From Acinetobacter calcoaceticus (GTDB lineage: Bacteria; Pseudomonadota; Gammaproteobacteria; Pseudomonadales; Moraxellaceae): DNA of 64,000 nucleotides. The DNA is taken from NCBI RefSeq assembly GCF_900520355.1, contig NZ_LS999521.1, forward strand, positions 62,001-126,000, written 5' to 3'. Made by a program: the position numbers and the translations under genes. The notes under the pieces were generated by a model. The model had not been told where the DNA came from. It searched no databases and saw nothing but the letters and a program-made list of their open reading frames with translations. Positions 18,196 through 29,741 of this stretch are shown here, in pieces (the stretch's first letter is position 1; each line of letters opens with the position of its first letter).

Positions 18196-18948
18196 ATGCC
18201 CAGAACATCAAAACAAGAACATGCTGAGCTTTCGATTGAAGCTGATAGTCCAGTTCCTTTATATCAACGCGTCAAACAGCTGATTTCACAAAAGATTTAT
18301 GAAGGCTCTTGGGCTGTAAATAAAAAAATTCCTTCTGAAAGTGAGTTGGTCAATCAACTTGGTTGCAGTCGCATGACAGTCAATCGTGCGCTACGCGAAT
18401 TAACGACTGAGGGTTTATTGGTACGTATACAGGGTGTTGGTTCTTTTGTTGCTGAAGGGCAAGGCCGAACCGCGCTTTTTCAAATTAATAATATTGCCGA
18501 AGAGATTGTTGCACGAAACCATAAGCACCATGCGGAAGTTTTAATTTTAGAACAAATTTATGCAAATGCAGAACAAAGTGTATTAATGCAGACTCGCGAA
18601 GGGCAAAAGCTATTTCATTCAATTATTGTGCATTATGAAAATGATGTGCCAGTTCAGGTCGAAGATCGTTTGGTTGATGCAGCACTCATCCCAGATTATT
18701 TAGAACAAGATTTTAAAACCATTACTCCAAATGCATACTTAATGGCTAAAGCACCTGTGACAGAAGGCGAGCATATTGTTGAAGCCGTTTTAGCATCTCC
18801 GCAAGAGTGTAAGTGGTTAAAAATTACTAAAACTGAACCATGTTTACTGATCCGTCGCCGTACGTGGTCAAACAAACAACTCATTTCTAGTGCCCGTCTG
18901 ACTTATCCCGGCAGTCGTTATTATCTCGAAGGCAAATTTACGCAATGA
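18196..18948 (+). CDS. hutC: Histidine utilization repressor HutC (GntR family)
   Basis: The 250-residue product has an N-terminal GntR winged helix (about 18-85), with VPLYQRVKQLISQKIYEG and SESELVNQLGCSRMTVNRALREL. A C-terminal UTRA effector domain ends ARLTYPGSRYYLEGKF, as in HutC proteins that sense urocanate. It overlaps hutD by four bases (ATGA). A shared operator precedes hutC and hutU. Confidence 0.94.
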   Translation: MPRTSKQEHAELSIEADSPVPLYQRVKQLISQKIYEGSWAVNKKIPSESELVNQLGCSRMTVNRALRELTTEGLLVRIQGVGSFVAEGQGRTALFQINNIAEEIVARNHKHHAEVLILEQIYANAEQSVLMQTREGQKLFHSIIVHYENDVPVQVEDRLVDAALIPDYLEQDFKTITPNAYLMAKAPVTEGEHIVEAVLASPQECKWLKITKTEPCLLIRRRTWSNKQLISSARLTYPGSRYYLEGKFTQ

Positions 18949-19520
18949 TTGAAGTACTCAAGGCAGACCAATATACAAAAATGCTTTGGAAAAATGGTGC
19001 AGGCTATACTTTAGAAATTGCGCGAAGCCTAGGTGATCTTGATTTCGACTGGCGAATTTCGATGGCAGATGTGACAACTTCTGGACCATTTTCCTTGTTC
19101 CCAAATAAGCAGCGAATCATTACTGTACTTGATGGGAAAGGTATTGAATTACATGTCGATGATCTGCCTGCTAGGTCGTTAAAGCTGGGCGATATTTTTG
19201 CTTTTCATGGTGAAAGTCAGGTGCATAGTGAACTGGTTGATGGTGCAATTCGAGATCTAAATTTAATTTATGATCCTGTAAAATTTCATGCCCGCTTTCA
19301 GAGAGTAGATGGTACAGAAGCACAGACTTTTTTAAGCTCGGCAGACCTGATTTTTATTTTTAATAGTGGTTCAGAAACAGAAGTAGTGATTGAGGATAAA
19401 ACCTTTGTACTCCCTGCTCACGAGACTTTAAAAATTGAGAAAATCACTGCAATGACCTCAGTTCATTTTCCTCAAAATTGGGCAAAAAATTGTTATGTTA
19501 TTGAGTTAACTCAACGTTAA
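18945..19520 (+). CDS. hutD: HutD family protein
   Basis: HutD is a bicupin of unresolved function, usually coded with hutC, and proposed to limit hut activity. The 191-residue product starts MIEVLKADQYTKMLWKNGAG, with the HutD signature WKNGAGYTLEIA, DFDWRISMADV and SGPFSLFPNKQRIITVLDGKG. Its ATG overlaps the hutC stop. A terminator follows, so hutCD form their own transcript. Confidence 0.92.
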   Translation: MIEVLKADQYTKMLWKNGAGYTLEIARSLGDLDFDWRISMADVTTSGPFSLFPNKQRIITVLDGKGIELHVDDLPARSLKLGDIFAFHGESQVHSELVDGAIRDLNLIYDPVKFHARFQRVDGTEAQTFLSSADLIFIFNSGSETEVVIEDKTFVLPAHETLKIEKITAMTSVHFPQNWAKNCYVIELTQR

Positions 19521-19540
19521 AATTTAAAAAATAGCTTTTT

Positions 19541-19578
19541 AAAAGCACATGTCTAGTGAAAGGATGTGTGCTTTTTTT
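19541..19578 (+). terminator. Intrinsic terminator of hutCD
   Basis: AAAAGCACAT pairs with ATGTGTGCTTTT across a 13-base loop and runs into a T-tract, separating hutCD from hutUHTIG. Confidence 0.75.
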
Positions 19579-19684
19579 ATGCAACTTATAAAAATAAATT
19601 ATTTTAATTCATTGGCTTATTAAGTTTTTTTAAAAAATATTTGAAACCCTCTTCACGTTTTAAAATATTTGTGTAGTATATGGA

Positions 19685-19694
19685 TGTATATACA
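19685..19694. promoter_or_regulatory. HutC operator ahead of hutUHTIG
   Basis: TGTATATACA, identical to the site before hutC, lies 75 bp before the hutU start in the expected promoter position. Confidence 0.75.
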
Positions 19695-19769
19695 AGTTAA
19701 TACATTACTATACAAATGCAGAAACAAGTGATGTTCTGCTGATGTAAGCTCAAAGGAAGGAGTCCGCCT

Positions 19770-21446
19770 GTGACAACAACGACAACAAAATTTCGTGATG
19801 TAGAAATTCGTGCGCCACGCGGCACTGAATTGACAGCTAAAAGTTGGTTAACTGAAGCGCCATTACGCATGTTGATGAATAACCTTGATCCGGACGTTGC
19901 AGAAAACCCGAAAGAGTTGGTTGTATACGGTGGTATTGGCCGTGCAGCACGAAACTGGGAATGTTTCGACAAAATTGTAGATACTTTAAAAAATCTAGAA
20001 ATTGATGAAACTCTATTGGTTCAATCAGGCAAACCAGTCGGTGTATTTAAAACTCATAAAGATGCGCCACGTGTTTTAATTGCAAACTCAAACCTTGTAC
20101 CGCACTGGGCAAACTGGGAACACTTTAACGAGTTAGATGCAAAAGCTTTAGCAATGTACGGTCAAATGACAGCAGGTTCATGGATCTACATTGGTAGCCA
20201 AGGTATTGTGCAAGGAACTTACGAAACTTTCGTTGAAGCAGGCCGTCAACACTACAACGGCGATTTAAACGGTCGTTGGGTTCTTACTGCCGGTTTAGGT
20301 GGCATGGGTGGCGCTCAACCTTTAGCTGCAACACTTGCAGGGGCTTGTTCTTTAAACATTGAATGCCAACAAGCAAGCATCGATTTCCGTTTACGCACAC
20401 GTTATGTAGATGAACAAGCAACTGATTTAGATGACGCTTTAGCGCGTATTGATCGTTACACGAAAGAAGGCAAAGTAATTTCAATTGCACTTCATGGCAA
20501 CGCTGCAGAGATTTTACCTGAGCTTGTTCGCCGTGGTGTGCGTCCAGACATGGTAACCGACCAAACGAGTGCACATGATCCACTCAATGGCTACCTACCA
20601 GTAGGCTGGACTTGGGATGAATACCGTGAACGTGCGAAAACAGAACCAGAAACTGTTGTAAAAGCTGCAAAACAGTCGATGGCGAAACACGTACAAGCGA
20701 TGCTCGATTTCCAAAAAATGGGTGTTCCAACATTTGACTATGGTAATAACATCCGTCAAATGGCGAAAGAAGAAGGCGTAGCAAACGCATTTGATTTCCC
20801 TGGTTTTGTTCCTGCATATATCCGTCCATTGTTCTGCCGTGGTATTGGTCCATTCCGTTGGGCAGCGCTTTCTGGTGACCCAGAAGACATTTATAAAACA
20901 GATGCCAAAGTTAAAGAGTTAATTCCTGATGATGAACATTTACATCACTGGTTAGACATGGCACGTGAACGTATTAGCTTCCAAGGCTTACCAGCTCGTA
21001 TTTGCTGGGTTGGTTTAGGTTTACGTGCAAAACTTGGCTTAGCTTTTAACGAAATGGTTCGTAGTGGTGAATTATCAGCACCAGTCGTAATTGGTCGTGA
21101 CCACTTAGACTCAGGTTCAGTTGCGAGTCCAAACCGTGAAACTGAAGCAATGCAAGACGGCTCAGATGCAGTATCTGACTGGCCTTTATTAAATGCATTG
21201 TTAAATACAGCAGGCGGGGCAACTTGGGTGTCTTTACATCACGGTGGTGGTGTAGGTATGGGCTTCTCTCAACACTCAGGCGTTGTGATTGTGTGTGATG
21301 GTACAGATGACGCTGCTGCACGTATTGCTCGCGTACTGACCAATGACCCTGCAACAGGTGTTATGCGTCATGCTGATGCAGGTTATGAAATTGCGATTAA
21401 CTGTGCGAAAGAGCAAGGCTTAAACTTGCCAATGATCACTCAATAA
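19770..21446 (+). CDS. hutU: Urocanate hydratase
   Basis: HutU hydrates urocanate to imidazolonepropionate with tightly bound NAD, step two of histidine breakdown. The start is a GTG at 19770 with the strong ribosome site AAGGAAGGAG upstream. The 558-residue length fits. Seen are [15 protein letters not shown], the nucleotide-binding [32 protein letters not shown], and the conserved Cys segment [20 protein letters not shown]. It is the first gene of hutUHTIG. Confidence 0.98.
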   Translation: MTTTTTKFRDVEIRAPRGTELTAKSWLTEAPLRMLMNNLDPDVAENPKELVVYGGIGRAARNWECFDKIVDTLKNLEIDETLLVQSGKPVGVFKTHKDAPRVLIANSNLVPHWANWEHFNELDAKALAMYGQMTAGSWIYIGSQGIVQGTYETFVEAGRQHYNGDLNGRWVLTAGLGGMGGAQPLAATLAGACSLNIECQQASIDFRLRTRYVDEQATDLDDALARIDRYTKEGKVISIALHGNAAEILPELVRRGVRPDMVTDQTSAHDPLNGYLPVGWTWDEYRERAKTEPETVVKAAKQSMAKHVQAMLDFQKMGVPTFDYGNNIRQMAKEEGVANAFDFPGFVPAYIRPLFCRGIGPFRWAALSGDPEDIYKTDAKVKELIPDDEHLHHWLDMARERISFQGLPARICWVGLGLRAKLGLAFNEMVRSGELSAPVVIGRDHLDSGSVASPNRETEAMQDGSDAVSDWPLLNALLNTAGGATWVSLHHGGGVGMGFSQHSGVVIVCDGTDDAAARIARVLTNDPATGVMRHADAGYEIAINCAKEQGLNLPMITQ

Positions 21447-21533
21447 AAACACATGGAAGAACTGGCGGTGCTTTTTGCAATTGTGAAAAGCACCGTCTCA
21501 GCAGAATATAGTGCCAAAAATTAGGAAGCCAAC

Positions 21534-23072
21534 ATGGAATTATTGATCCAACCGGGAAAACTGACCTTAGCTGATTTACGTCAAGCTTACCTCAACCCGA
21601 TTAAAGTTAAATTAGATGAAAGTGCTTCAGCTGCAATTAACGCAAGCGTGGCTTGTGTAGAACAGATTGTAAATGAAGGACGTACAGCTTACGGAATTAA
21701 CACCGGTTTTGGTTTACTCGCTTCAACCAAGATTGCTCCTGAAGATTTAGAACAATTACAGCGTTCATTGGTTCTTTCGCATGCAGCAGGTGTAGGTGAA
21801 CCACTTGATGATGCGATGGTTCGCTTAATTATTCTATTGAAAGCAAACAGCTTGGCACGTGGTTTCTCAGGTATTCGCCGTAAAGTCATTGATGCTTTGT
21901 TGGCATTAATTAATGCTGAAGTTTATCCGCATATTCCTCTTAAAGGTTCTGTAGGTGCTTCTGGTGATTTAGCACCACTTGCGCATATGTCTTTAGTTCT
22001 ATTGGGTGAAAGTAAAGCACGTTATAAGGGTGAATGGATACCAGCAGTTGAAGCTTTAAAAATTGCAGGTTTAGAACCTATTTCTTTAGCGGCAAAAGAA
22101 GGCTTGGCACTTTTAAATGGTACTCAGGTTTCTACAGCGTATGCTTTACGCGGTTTATTTGAAGCTGAAGATTTGTTTGCTGCTGCAACTGTTTGTGGTG
22201 GTTTAAGCGTTGAAGCGATGTTAGGTTCACGTGCGCCATTCGATGCTCGTATTCATGAAGTACGTGGTCAGCGTGGTCAAATTGATGTGGCTGCGGCTTA
22301 TCGTGACCTCTTAACAGAATCAAGTGAAATTGCACATTCACATGAAGACTGTAGCAAAGTTCAAGATCCGTATTCTTTACGTTGCCAACCACAGGTGATG
22401 GGTGCATGTTTAACTCAAATCCGTCAGGCTGCCGAAGTATTAGCAATTGAAGCAAACGCAGTGTCTGATAACCCACTGGTTTTTGCAGCAGAAGGTGATG
22501 TGATTTCAGGTGGTAACTTCCACGCTGAACCTGTTGCGATGGCAGCAGATAATCTCGCATTGGCGATTGCAGAAATTGGTTCACTCTCAGAACGTCGTAT
22601 TTCGATGATGATGGACCGCCACATGTCACAGCTTCCACCGTTCTTGGTCGCAAATGGTGGCGTGAACTCGGGTTTCATGATTGCTCAAGTTACGGCGGCT
22701 GCGCTTGCGAGTGACAACAAAGCGCTTGCACATCCAGCGAGTGTAGATAGTTTACCAACCTCAGCGAATCAGGAAGACCATGTTTCAATGGCACCTAACG
22801 CAGGTAAACGTCTTTGGCCAATGGCTGACAACGTCCGCGGCATTCTAGCTGTTGAATGGTTAGGCGCTTGTCAGGGTTTAGACTTCCGTGAAGGCCTAAA
22901 AAGCTCGCCTAAACTTGAACAAGCCCGTAAAATCTTGCGCGCTCAAGTGCCTTACTACAGTGAAGACCGTTTCTTTGCTCCTGATATTGAACAGGCAAGT
23001 GAATTACTTTCGAGTGGTTGTCTAAACGAGTTAATTATTCCAAACCTACTCCCTAGTCTATCTGAAGTGTGA
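21534..23072 (+). CDS. hutH: Histidine ammonia-lyase
   Basis: HutH removes ammonia from histidine to give urocanate, the first hut step. The 512-residue product has the Ala142-Ser143-Gly144 triad in [15 protein letters not shown], which cyclises autocatalytically to the MIO electrophile. It also has YGINTGFG near 53-60 and [21 protein letters not shown] precedes the ATG. It follows hutU by 87 bases. Confidence 0.98.
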   Translation: MELLIQPGKLTLADLRQAYLNPIKVKLDESASAAINASVACVEQIVNEGRTAYGINTGFGLLASTKIAPEDLEQLQRSLVLSHAAGVGEPLDDAMVRLIILLKANSLARGFSGIRRKVIDALLALINAEVYPHIPLKGSVGASGDLAPLAHMSLVLLGESKARYKGEWIPAVEALKIAGLEPISLAAKEGLALLNGTQVSTAYALRGLFEAEDLFAAATVCGGLSVEAMLGSRAPFDARIHEVRGQRGQIDVAAAYRDLLTESSEIAHSHEDCSKVQDPYSLRCQPQVMGACLTQIRQAAEVLAIEANAVSDNPLVFAAEGDVISGGNFHAEPVAMAADNLALAIAEIGSLSERRISMMMDRHMSQLPPFLVANGGVNSGFMIAQVTAAALASDNKALAHPASVDSLPTSANQEDHVSMAPNAGKRLWPMADNVRGILAVEWLGACQGLDFREGLKSSPKLEQARKILRAQVPYYSEDRFFAPDIEQASELLSSGCLNELIIPNLLPSLSEV

Positions 23073-23136
23073 TTAATAAAACGGTCACATGGAGTGGCCG
23101 AATCTAACTAAATATCCTCAAGGATTGGAGATTATA

Positions 23137-24549
23137 ATGTCACAAAACTCCACACTACAGCGGGGGTTGAACACCCGTCACATTCGTTTCTTGGCATTGG
23201 GCTCAGCAATTGGAACTGGGCTTTTCTATGGTTCGGCAACTGCCATTAAAATGGCGGGGCCTTCAGTATTACTAGCGTATATTGTTGCAGGGATTGCAAT
23301 TTATATTGTTATGCGTGCACTGGGTGAAATGGCTGTCCATAACCCTGTATCTGGTTCATTTAGCCATTATGCATCACAGTACATTAGTCCACTGGCAGGT
23401 TTTACCACAGGTTGGACTTATGTTTTTGAAATGGTGATTGTTGCACTTGCCGATGTCACTGCTTTTGGTATTTATATGGGGTTCTGGTACCCCGATGTGC
23501 CGAGGTGGATCTGGATTTTATCGTTAATTATGTTCTTGGGTGCCATTAATTTAATTCACGTTAAAGTCTTTGGTGAACTCGAATTCTGGTTATCCATTAT
23601 CAAAGTTACCGCCATTGTTGCCATGATTTTAGGTGGTTTGGGCCTTATGTTCTATGGTTTTCAGGCTGACCATAGCAATATCGTACCGGGCATTTCAAAT
23701 CTATGGATTTATGACGGTTTTATGCCGCATGGTATTGCCGGTCTGGTGGCATGTTTATCTGTAGTTGTATTTGCTTTTGGTGGTATTGAGATTATTGGCA
23801 TTACAGCGGGTGAGTCGCAAGATCCGAAAACGACTTTGCCAAAAGCAATTAATGCTGTTCCAGTTCGTATTTTACTTTTTTATGTACTCACGATTTTTGT
23901 TCTGATGTCGATTTTCCCATGGAACCAGATTGGTAGCCAAGGTAGTCCATTTGTCCAGATTTTTGAAAATTTAGGTATTAAGTCAGCAGCAAATATTTTG
24001 AATATTGTCGTGATTACAGCAGCTGTTTCAGCGATTAACAGTGATGTATTCGGCGCAGGCCGTATGCTTTATGGTATGGCAAACCGTGGTCAAGCACCTC
24101 GAGTTTTCCAAAAACTATCACGTAATGGTGTGCCATGGATGACTGTTGTGGTGATGGCTGGTGTGCTATTGACGGGTGTGGTACTGAACTACCTTATTCC
24201 TGAAAATGTATTCATGATCATTGCATCAATTGCAACTTTTGCAACCGTCTGGGTCTGGCTCATGATTTTGCTTTCGCAAGTTGCGATGCGCCGCAAATTA
24301 TCTACTGCTGAAATTAAAGCACTTGATTTCCCTGTATGGGGTTGGCCATATGCACCTGCGTTCGCGATTGGTTTTATGGTGTTTATTTTAGTGATGATGG
24401 GTTATTTCCCTGATTCACGTCCTGCAATTTATGTAGGCATAACATGGCTTGTTCTATTAACTATTGCTTATCGCATATGGGTAAAACCAGACCAGAACTT
24501 GGGCAAGGAAAGTAATCCTATCCATCAAAATGTTGAGATAGAAAGCTAA
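23137..24549 (+). CDS. hutT: Histidine permease of the hut operon (APC superfamily)
   Basis: The ATG at 23137 is preferred because GGAG lies six bases upstream and the product then begins like its paralogue at 13.1 kb ([26 protein letters not shown]). The 470-residue protein has twelve transmembrane segments and the [19 protein letters not shown] block. Position inside the hut operon indicates histidine, or possibly urocanate, uptake. It is similar to the tyrosine-island permease over its length, so the two are recent enough relatives to differ mainly in context. Confidence 0.88.
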   Translation: MSQNSTLQRGLNTRHIRFLALGSAIGTGLFYGSATAIKMAGPSVLLAYIVAGIAIYIVMRALGEMAVHNPVSGSFSHYASQYISPLAGFTTGWTYVFEMVIVALADVTAFGIYMGFWYPDVPRWIWILSLIMFLGAINLIHVKVFGELEFWLSIIKVTAIVAMILGGLGLMFYGFQADHSNIVPGISNLWIYDGFMPHGIAGLVACLSVVVFAFGGIEIIGITAGESQDPKTTLPKAINAVPVRILLFYVLTIFVLMSIFPWNQIGSQGSPFVQIFENLGIKSAANILNIVVITAAVSAINSDVFGAGRMLYGMANRGQAPRVFQKLSRNGVPWMTVVVMAGVLLTGVVLNYLIPENVFMIIASIATFATVWVWLMILLSQVAMRRKLSTAEIKALDFPVWGWPYAPAFAIGFMVFILVMMGYFPDSRPAIYVGITWLVLLTIAYRIWVKPDQNLGKESNPIHQNVEIES

Positions 24550-24600
24550 CAAATGAACTGCCCAATGGTTTAACTATTGGGCAGTTTTGAGGAAAGGCTA

Positions 24601-25806
24601 ATGAAAAAACTTTGGCAAAATTGCCACATTGCGACCATGCAAAATGGGCAATATTCTTACATTGAAGATGCTGCAATTGTCACAGAAGGGCATCTCATTC
24701 AGTGGATTGGAAAACAACAACAACTTCCTACCGACACATATTCCGAAACAGTTGACTTAAAAGGCGCTTGGGTAACCCCAGGGTTTATTGACTGTCATAC
24801 GCATAGTGTATTTGGTGGCAACCGTAGTGTTGAGTTTGAAAAACGCTTGCAAGGTGTGAGCTATGCTGAAATTGCAGCAAGCGGTGGTGGCATTGCAAGT
24901 ACAGTGCGTGCAACGCGTGAAGCAAGCGAAGAACAATTATTAAATTCGGCACTTAAACGCATTCGTTGTATGCAGCAAGATGGTGTAACCACCATCGAGA
25001 TTAAGTCTGGTTACGGACTTAATTACGAAAATGAGCGCAAAATGCTGCGTGTGATCCGTCAAATTAGTGAAGTCTTGCCAATGACGGTAAAAAGTACTTG
25101 TTTAGCCGCGCATGCTTTACCGCCAGAGTACAAAGATCAAAGCGATGCTTATATCGACCATATCTGTACAGAACTGCTGCCTAAATTGCATGCTGAAGGT
25201 TTAGTCGATGCTGTTGATGCTTTTTGTGAGCATCTGGCATTTTCACCAGCTCAGGTCGAACGTGTTTTTAAAACAGCCCAATCACTGAATCTACCCGTTA
25301 AGCTTCATGCCGAGCAGCTCTCATCGCTAGGTGGCTCAAGCTTGGCGGCACGTTATCATGCATTGTCGGCTGACCATTTAGAATACATGACCGAAGATGA
25401 TGTTAAAGCCATGGCAGAGTCGGGCACGGTTGCTGTGCTATTGCCGGGCGCCTTTTATCTATTACGGGAAACACAATATCCACCAGTTGAAAGTCTCATT
25501 AAGCATGGCGTGCGTATTGCACTGTCGAGCGATTTAAACCCGGGCACATCTCCAGCACTTTCTTTACGTTTAATGCTGAATATGGGCAGCACGCTATTCC
25601 GTCTTACACCTGAGCAAGCATTGGCAGGTGTGACTATTCATGCTGCACAAGCACTCGGTTTAGAGCAAACACATGGCAGTTTGGAACAAGGTAAAGTCGC
25701 GGATTTTGTGGCTTGGGATATTGAGCATCCATCTGAAATTGTTTACTGGCTTGGCGGAGATTTACCTAAGCGAGTAATTCAGCATGGACAAGAAGTTATT
25801 TTTTAA
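24601..25806 (+). CDS. hutI: Imidazolonepropionase
   Basis: HutI opens the imidazolone ring to give N-formimidoyl-glutamate, step three. The ATG at 24601 follows GAGGAAAG; the longer frame begins in the preceding spacer. The 401-residue amidohydrolase has the metal motif [12 protein letters not shown] (His-x-His), the glutamate-bearing [10 protein letters not shown], the [12 protein letters not shown]is, and [12 protein letters not shown] with the catalytic Asp. Confidence 0.97.
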   Translation: MKKLWQNCHIATMQNGQYSYIEDAAIVTEGHLIQWIGKQQQLPTDTYSETVDLKGAWVTPGFIDCHTHSVFGGNRSVEFEKRLQGVSYAEIAASGGGIASTVRATREASEEQLLNSALKRIRCMQQDGVTTIEIKSGYGLNYENERKMLRVIRQISEVLPMTVKSTCLAAHALPPEYKDQSDAYIDHICTELLPKLHAEGLVDAVDAFCEHLAFSPAQVERVFKTAQSLNLPVKLHAEQLSSLGGSSLAARYHALSADHLEYMTEDDVKAMAESGTVAVLLPGAFYLLRETQYPPVESLIKHGVRIALSSDLNPGTSPALSLRLMLNMGSTLFRLTPEQALAGVTIHAAQALGLEQTHGSLEQGKVADFVAWDIEHPSEIVYWLGGDLPKRVIQHGQEVIF

Positions 25807-25816
25807 ACGGTGTCAC

Positions 25817-26737
25817 ATGAATCACACATTTAAATGGCAAGGTCGCCATGATGGCGAAGGTGAAGCACACCAACGCATTCATCATATTATCAACAAAACC
25901 CAACACGCAGACTTTGCGCTGATTGGTTTTAGCTCTGATGAAGGCGTGAAACGTAACAAAGGCCGAGTTGGTGCTGCCGATGCGCCAGATGCAATCCGTA
26001 ACCAGCTTGCCAATTTACCTATTCATCGTCCCGCGAGTATTGTCGATTTGGGTACGGTCACTTGTGAATATGGCAATTTGGAGCAAGCTCAAACTGAGTT
26101 GGCTGAGCAAGTCGCAACCAGCCTACAAAATGGTTTAAAACCAATTGTTCTTGGTGGTGGACATGAGGTTGCATTTGGTAGCTTTAGTGGTCTGTTCCAA
26201 TATGTACAAGCACATGCGCCTGAACAAAAAATAGGAATTATTAACTTCGATGCCCATTTCGATTTGCGTGAAGCAGAACAGGCGACATCTGGAACACCTT
26301 TTTTACAGGCAGCTCGACTTTCTGAGCAACATCAAAAACAGTTTAATTATTTATGTATTGGGGTAGCCAACCATGCCAATACTAAAATTTTGTTTGATAC
26401 GGCCGATGCTCTAAATTGTTCATATTTACGCGATCATGAGGTTAATATTTTTAACCTAAACAACGTGCTCGCGGCAGTTGATGCTTTTATTGAAAAAATA
26501 GACTGTTTGTACGTTACGATTGATTTAGATGTATTTGCTGCTGCGGTTGCCCCTGGAGTAAGTGCGCCAGCTGTTAAAGGAATTGATTTAGCCACTTTTG
26601 AAGCAATTTTTAAGCATATTCAAGAGACTGGAAAAATTAAACTTTTAGATATTGCTGAGTGCAATCCAAAATTTGATTTAGACAATAGAACAGCAAAATT
26701 GGCAGCCTATATTGTTTATCAATATTTGTTTTCTTGA
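25817..26737 (+). CDS. hutG: Formimidoylglutamase
   Basis: HutG is an arginase-fold Mn enzyme that hydrolyses N-formimidoyl-glutamate to glutamate and formamide, ending the four-step hut route. The ATG at 25817, 10 bases after the hutI stop, gives 306 residues. Metal ligands appear in GGGHEVAFG, INFDAHFDLR and TIDLDVFAAAVAPGVSAPA. Formamide would be its by-product; an acetamidase/formamidase-family protein is coded at 47.8 kb, although that one is exported. Confidence 0.95.
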   Translation: MNHTFKWQGRHDGEGEAHQRIHHIINKTQHADFALIGFSSDEGVKRNKGRVGAADAPDAIRNQLANLPIHRPASIVDLGTVTCEYGNLEQAQTELAEQVATSLQNGLKPIVLGGGHEVAFGSFSGLFQYVQAHAPEQKIGIINFDAHFDLREAEQATSGTPFLQAARLSEQHQKQFNYLCIGVANHANTKILFDTADALNCSYLRDHEVNIFNLNNVLAAVDAFIEKIDCLYVTIDLDVFAAAVAPGVSAPAVKGIDLATFEAIFKHIQETGKIKLLDIAECNPKFDLDNRTAKLAAYIVYQYLFS

Positions 26738-26763
26738 GAAACAATTTTTAATGTAGAAATTCA

Positions 26764-26796
26764 AAAGTGCACTGAGATCGCTCATGTGCACTTTTT
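26764..26796 (+). terminator. Intrinsic terminator of the hut operon
   Basis: AAGTGCAC-N13-GTGCACTT is followed by TTTT, 27 bases after the hutG stop. Confidence 0.8.
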
Positions 26797-26989
26797 TAAG
26801 TGTCTGATACATTAAAGTCAGATACGGAATATAGATAGCAACTATAAATAATTTAATTAAAAAGAAAATTAATTTATAAAATCATTGAGTTAAAAAAATA
26901 CTCGATTTTTACACCATTTTATATGCTGCTTGGCACGTAATTTGTTTTGTCTTTATTTTAACCTTTGTTAAATATTTCTGGATAATTAA

Positions 26990-28816
26990 ATGAAAAACAG
27001 AACCTTACATTTTGCTTGTATCAGTGTTTTATTTTGGATGTCTCATTCTTCTGGTGCTGCAACCCCCGAAATTAATACGAATACCATCGAAAAATCACAA
27101 TCTAAACCAAATAGTAATGTCTCTGTTCGGGTGAAAGCTTTAAACCAGCTTTTACAAGAACAGTGGGAATATACTTTAAAAAATAATCCTGAAACTGCAA
27201 CTATTTTAGGAGATTTACGCTACAACAATCGATGGACTGAGCTTTCAAAAAATCAGATCGAGAAAGATAAAAAAAGTACTCAAAATTTCTTAAAACGTTT
27301 TGAAGCGATTAATAGCACAGGGTTTTCAGCAACTGATCAATTAAATAAAGATTTAATAATTTATCAGTTGAAAGAGTCACTTAAAAATTATGATTTGAAA
27401 CTCTATGAGATGCCTTTCAATCAAATGTGGGGACTGCATTTGCAATTTCCGGGGTTTATTAGTTCGATTCCCTTTGATAATGCGAAGCAATATGAAGACT
27501 ATATTGCTCGTTTAAAGCAAATCCCTCTTATTCTTGATCAAGGTATTCAGTTAGCGAAACAAGGACAAAAAGATGGCTTAATGCCACCGAAATATTTAAT
27601 TGAAAAGGTGGCAAAGCAGATTAATAGCATCGCAATTCCTTCAGGGAAGGACAGTGTGTTTGCTTCTCCATTAAAGCAATTTCCAAATAATATTCCGAAA
27701 GCAGAACAAGAGCGTTTAAGCCGTGAAATACTACAGGCCATAGATCAGAATGTTCGGCCTGCCTATCAAAAACTCGGTACGTTTATTCAGAAAGATTACT
27801 TACCCTATGGACGACAACACGAGGGTATATGGAGCTTACCAAAAGGAGATGAGCTCTATCGCTTTTATGTAGAAAATAATACGACAACGTTAGAAAGCCC
27901 TGAAAATATTCATCAGCTCGGATTAAAAGAAGTTGCTCGTATTGAAGCTGAAATGCTTAAAATTGCCAAAGCACAAGGTTTCAGCGACTTAAAAAGTTTC
28001 CAACAATCCTTAAAAACAAATCCTGCGGTTTTCCCAAAGTCTCGTGAAGAAATTTTAGAGATTTATCGAGGGTATATTGCCCAAATGCAACCAGAGTTGC
28101 CGAAGCTATTTGGTTTATTACCCAAAAATAAAGTCGAAGTTTTACCTGTAGAGCAATATCGAGAAAAAGAAGCGGCAGGTGCGGAGTATCATCAAGGAAC
28201 ACCTGATGGTTCACGTGCTGGGCAAGTGTATGTGAATACAGGCGACTTCTCTGAACGTTCAAAAATATCAATGGAAGCTACGGCTTATCATGAGGCTATT
28301 CCGGGGCATCATATGCAGATTGATATAGCTCAAAACTTGCCAAATTTGCCAATGTTCCGCAAGCAGCCGAATCATACTGCCTATATTGAAGGATGGGCAC
28401 TTTACGCAGAGCAACTGGGTAAAGACGTTGGTTTCTATAAAGACCCACTTTCAGACTATGGAAGACTATCGAGTGAGTTATTTCGTGCTTGTCGGTTAGT
28501 GGTTGACACTGGAGTACATTATAAAAAATGGACTCGTCAGCAAATGATTGATTTTATGCGAGAACATTCTGCTTTAGATGAACCTGATATTCAGGCAGAG
28601 ACAGATCGATATATTGCTATTCCTGCCCAAGCATTGGCATACAAGATGGGGCAACTTAAAATTTTAGAGTTACGAGAGTTAGCTAAGCATGAGCTTGGAG
28701 ATCGTTTTGATATAAAAGTATTCCATGACATGATCTTAAATGCAGGAACATTGCCTTTAAATATATTGGATGCCCGTATTAAAAATTGGATTAAGGAACA
28801 AAAAGCGGCAGCTTAA
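26990..28816 (+). CDS. Secreted DUF885 family metallopeptidase-like protein
   Basis: The 608-residue precursor has a signal peptide (about 1-23, ending SSGAA) and a mostly helical DUF885 domain. The zinc motif HEAIPGHH (His434 to His441) is of the HExxxH type used in this family, related to M32-like carboxypeptidases, with a downstream Glu in IEGWALYAEQLG. It is probably a periplasmic peptidase of unknown substrate. It is monocistronic, with a weak stem-loop after the stop. Confidence 0.82.
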   Translation: MKNRTLHFACISVLFWMSHSSGAATPEINTNTIEKSQSKPNSNVSVRVKALNQLLQEQWEYTLKNNPETATILGDLRYNNRWTELSKNQIEKDKKSTQNFLKRFEAINSTGFSATDQLNKDLIIYQLKESLKNYDLKLYEMPFNQMWGLHLQFPGFISSIPFDNAKQYEDYIARLKQIPLILDQGIQLAKQGQKDGLMPPKYLIEKVAKQINSIAIPSGKDSVFASPLKQFPNNIPKAEQERLSREILQAIDQNVRPAYQKLGTFIQKDYLPYGRQHEGIWSLPKGDELYRFYVENNTTTLESPENIHQLGLKEVARIEAEMLKIAKAQGFSDLKSFQQSLKTNPAVFPKSREEILEIYRGYIAQMQPELPKLFGLLPKNKVEVLPVEQYREKEAAGAEYHQGTPDGSRAGQVYVNTGDFSERSKISMEATAYHEAIPGHHMQIDIAQNLPNLPMFRKQPNHTAYIEGWALYAEQLGKDVGFYKDPLSDYGRLSSELFRACRLVVDTGVHYKKWTRQQMIDFMREHSALDEPDIQAETDRYIAIPAQALAYKMGQLKILELRELAKHELGDRFDIKVFHDMILNAGTLPLNILDARIKNWIKEQKAAA

Positions 28817-28930
28817 AATAAAATTCGAAATTTAGGTCAGGTCTTCAGAGGCCTGATTTAAAAACAGATAGAAAACAGAATATAATAATGAAAAATATAG
28901 TTTCTTTTAGAATTTAAAATTGGAAAAATA

Positions 28931-29731
28931 ATGAACCAGAAGAATAACCCGATTGGAATGATTGATTCTGGTTTAGGTGGGCTGTCTCTCTTTAAGCACA
29001 TTCGGCAGGCACTTCCGAATGAAGATATTATCTATTTTGCTGACTCGAAATATGTCCCGTATGGAGACAAAGAAAGCGACTGGATTGTTTCAAGGACTAC
29101 GCATTTAATTTCAAACCTAGTTGCACAGGGTAAATGCAAAGCGATTGTGATTGCTTGTAACACCATGACGGCTGTAGCGATTGAAACGATTAGAGCACAA
29201 ATTAATGTGCCACTTATTGCAATAGAACCCGCCGTAAAACCCGCAGTAGCAATCACTCAAAGTAAGCATATTGCTGTCTTGGCAACTGCCACCACAGTGA
29301 AGGGCAAAAACTTAAAAAGTTTAATTGAAACGTATGCGCAAGATATTAAAGTGTCTTTGGTGCCTTGTATTGGCTTAGCCGAAAAAATCGAAACGGGCAA
29401 AGCACATACCGCGGAAGTTAAGGATTATTTAGAAAATATTTTGGCGCCGTTGGTCGAACAAAAAGTGGATACAATTATTTTAGGATGCACACACTATCCG
29501 TTTGTCTCAGATACGATTCAGAACCTTGTTGGCTCTGATATTCAAATTATTGAGCCTTCGGAGGCTGTAACAGCGCAATTAATTCGGCAGCTCAATCAAT
29601 ATAAGTTAAGTTCTGAAAGTCCAAATGATGGAAATCATATTATTTGGACCAGTTCAGACCCGTTGGAAGTTGCGGATGTTACTTTTTCTTTATTAGGTAC
29701 GCATTTGCCTGTAAAAGATATCGCTATATAA
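28931..29731 (+). CDS. murI: Glutamate racemase
   Basis: MurI makes D-glutamate for peptidoglycan. The 266-residue product has both catalytic cysteines, Cys76 in VIACNTMTA and Cys186 in ILGCTHYPF, plus the N-terminal IGMIDSGLGGLS. The last residues are HLPVKDIAI. A decayed copy of this 3' end, with its following hairpin arm, recurs 1.58 kb downstream (31262-31335). This suggests that DNA was inserted or exchanged right behind murI. Confidence 0.96.
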   Translation: MNQKNNPIGMIDSGLGGLSLFKHIRQALPNEDIIYFADSKYVPYGDKESDWIVSRTTHLISNLVAQGKCKAIVIACNTMTAVAIETIRAQINVPLIAIEPAVKPAVAITQSKHIAVLATATTVKGKNLKSLIETYAQDIKVSLVPCIGLAEKIETGKAHTAEVKDYLENILAPLVEQKVDTIILGCTHYPFVSDTIQNLVGSDIQIIEPSEAVTAQLIRQLNQYKLSSESPNDGNHIIWTSSDPLEVADVTFSLLGTHLPVKDIAI

Positions 29732-29741
29732 ATTTTATAAG

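Noticed and set aside
22132..22653. Long minus-strand open frames over hutH and hutU
   Set aside because: His/Gln/Leu-rich shadow frames opposite clearly coding genes; composition is that expected of antisense frames in this codon usage.
13056..24549. The two APC permeases as a direct-repeat recombination site
   Set aside because: They are paralogues with similar motifs but clearly diverged nucleotide sequence; no long identical tracts were seen.
28836..28860. Terminator after the DUF885 gene
   Set aside because: TCAGG/CCTGA stem is short and lacks a proper T-run, so it is not listed as a feature.
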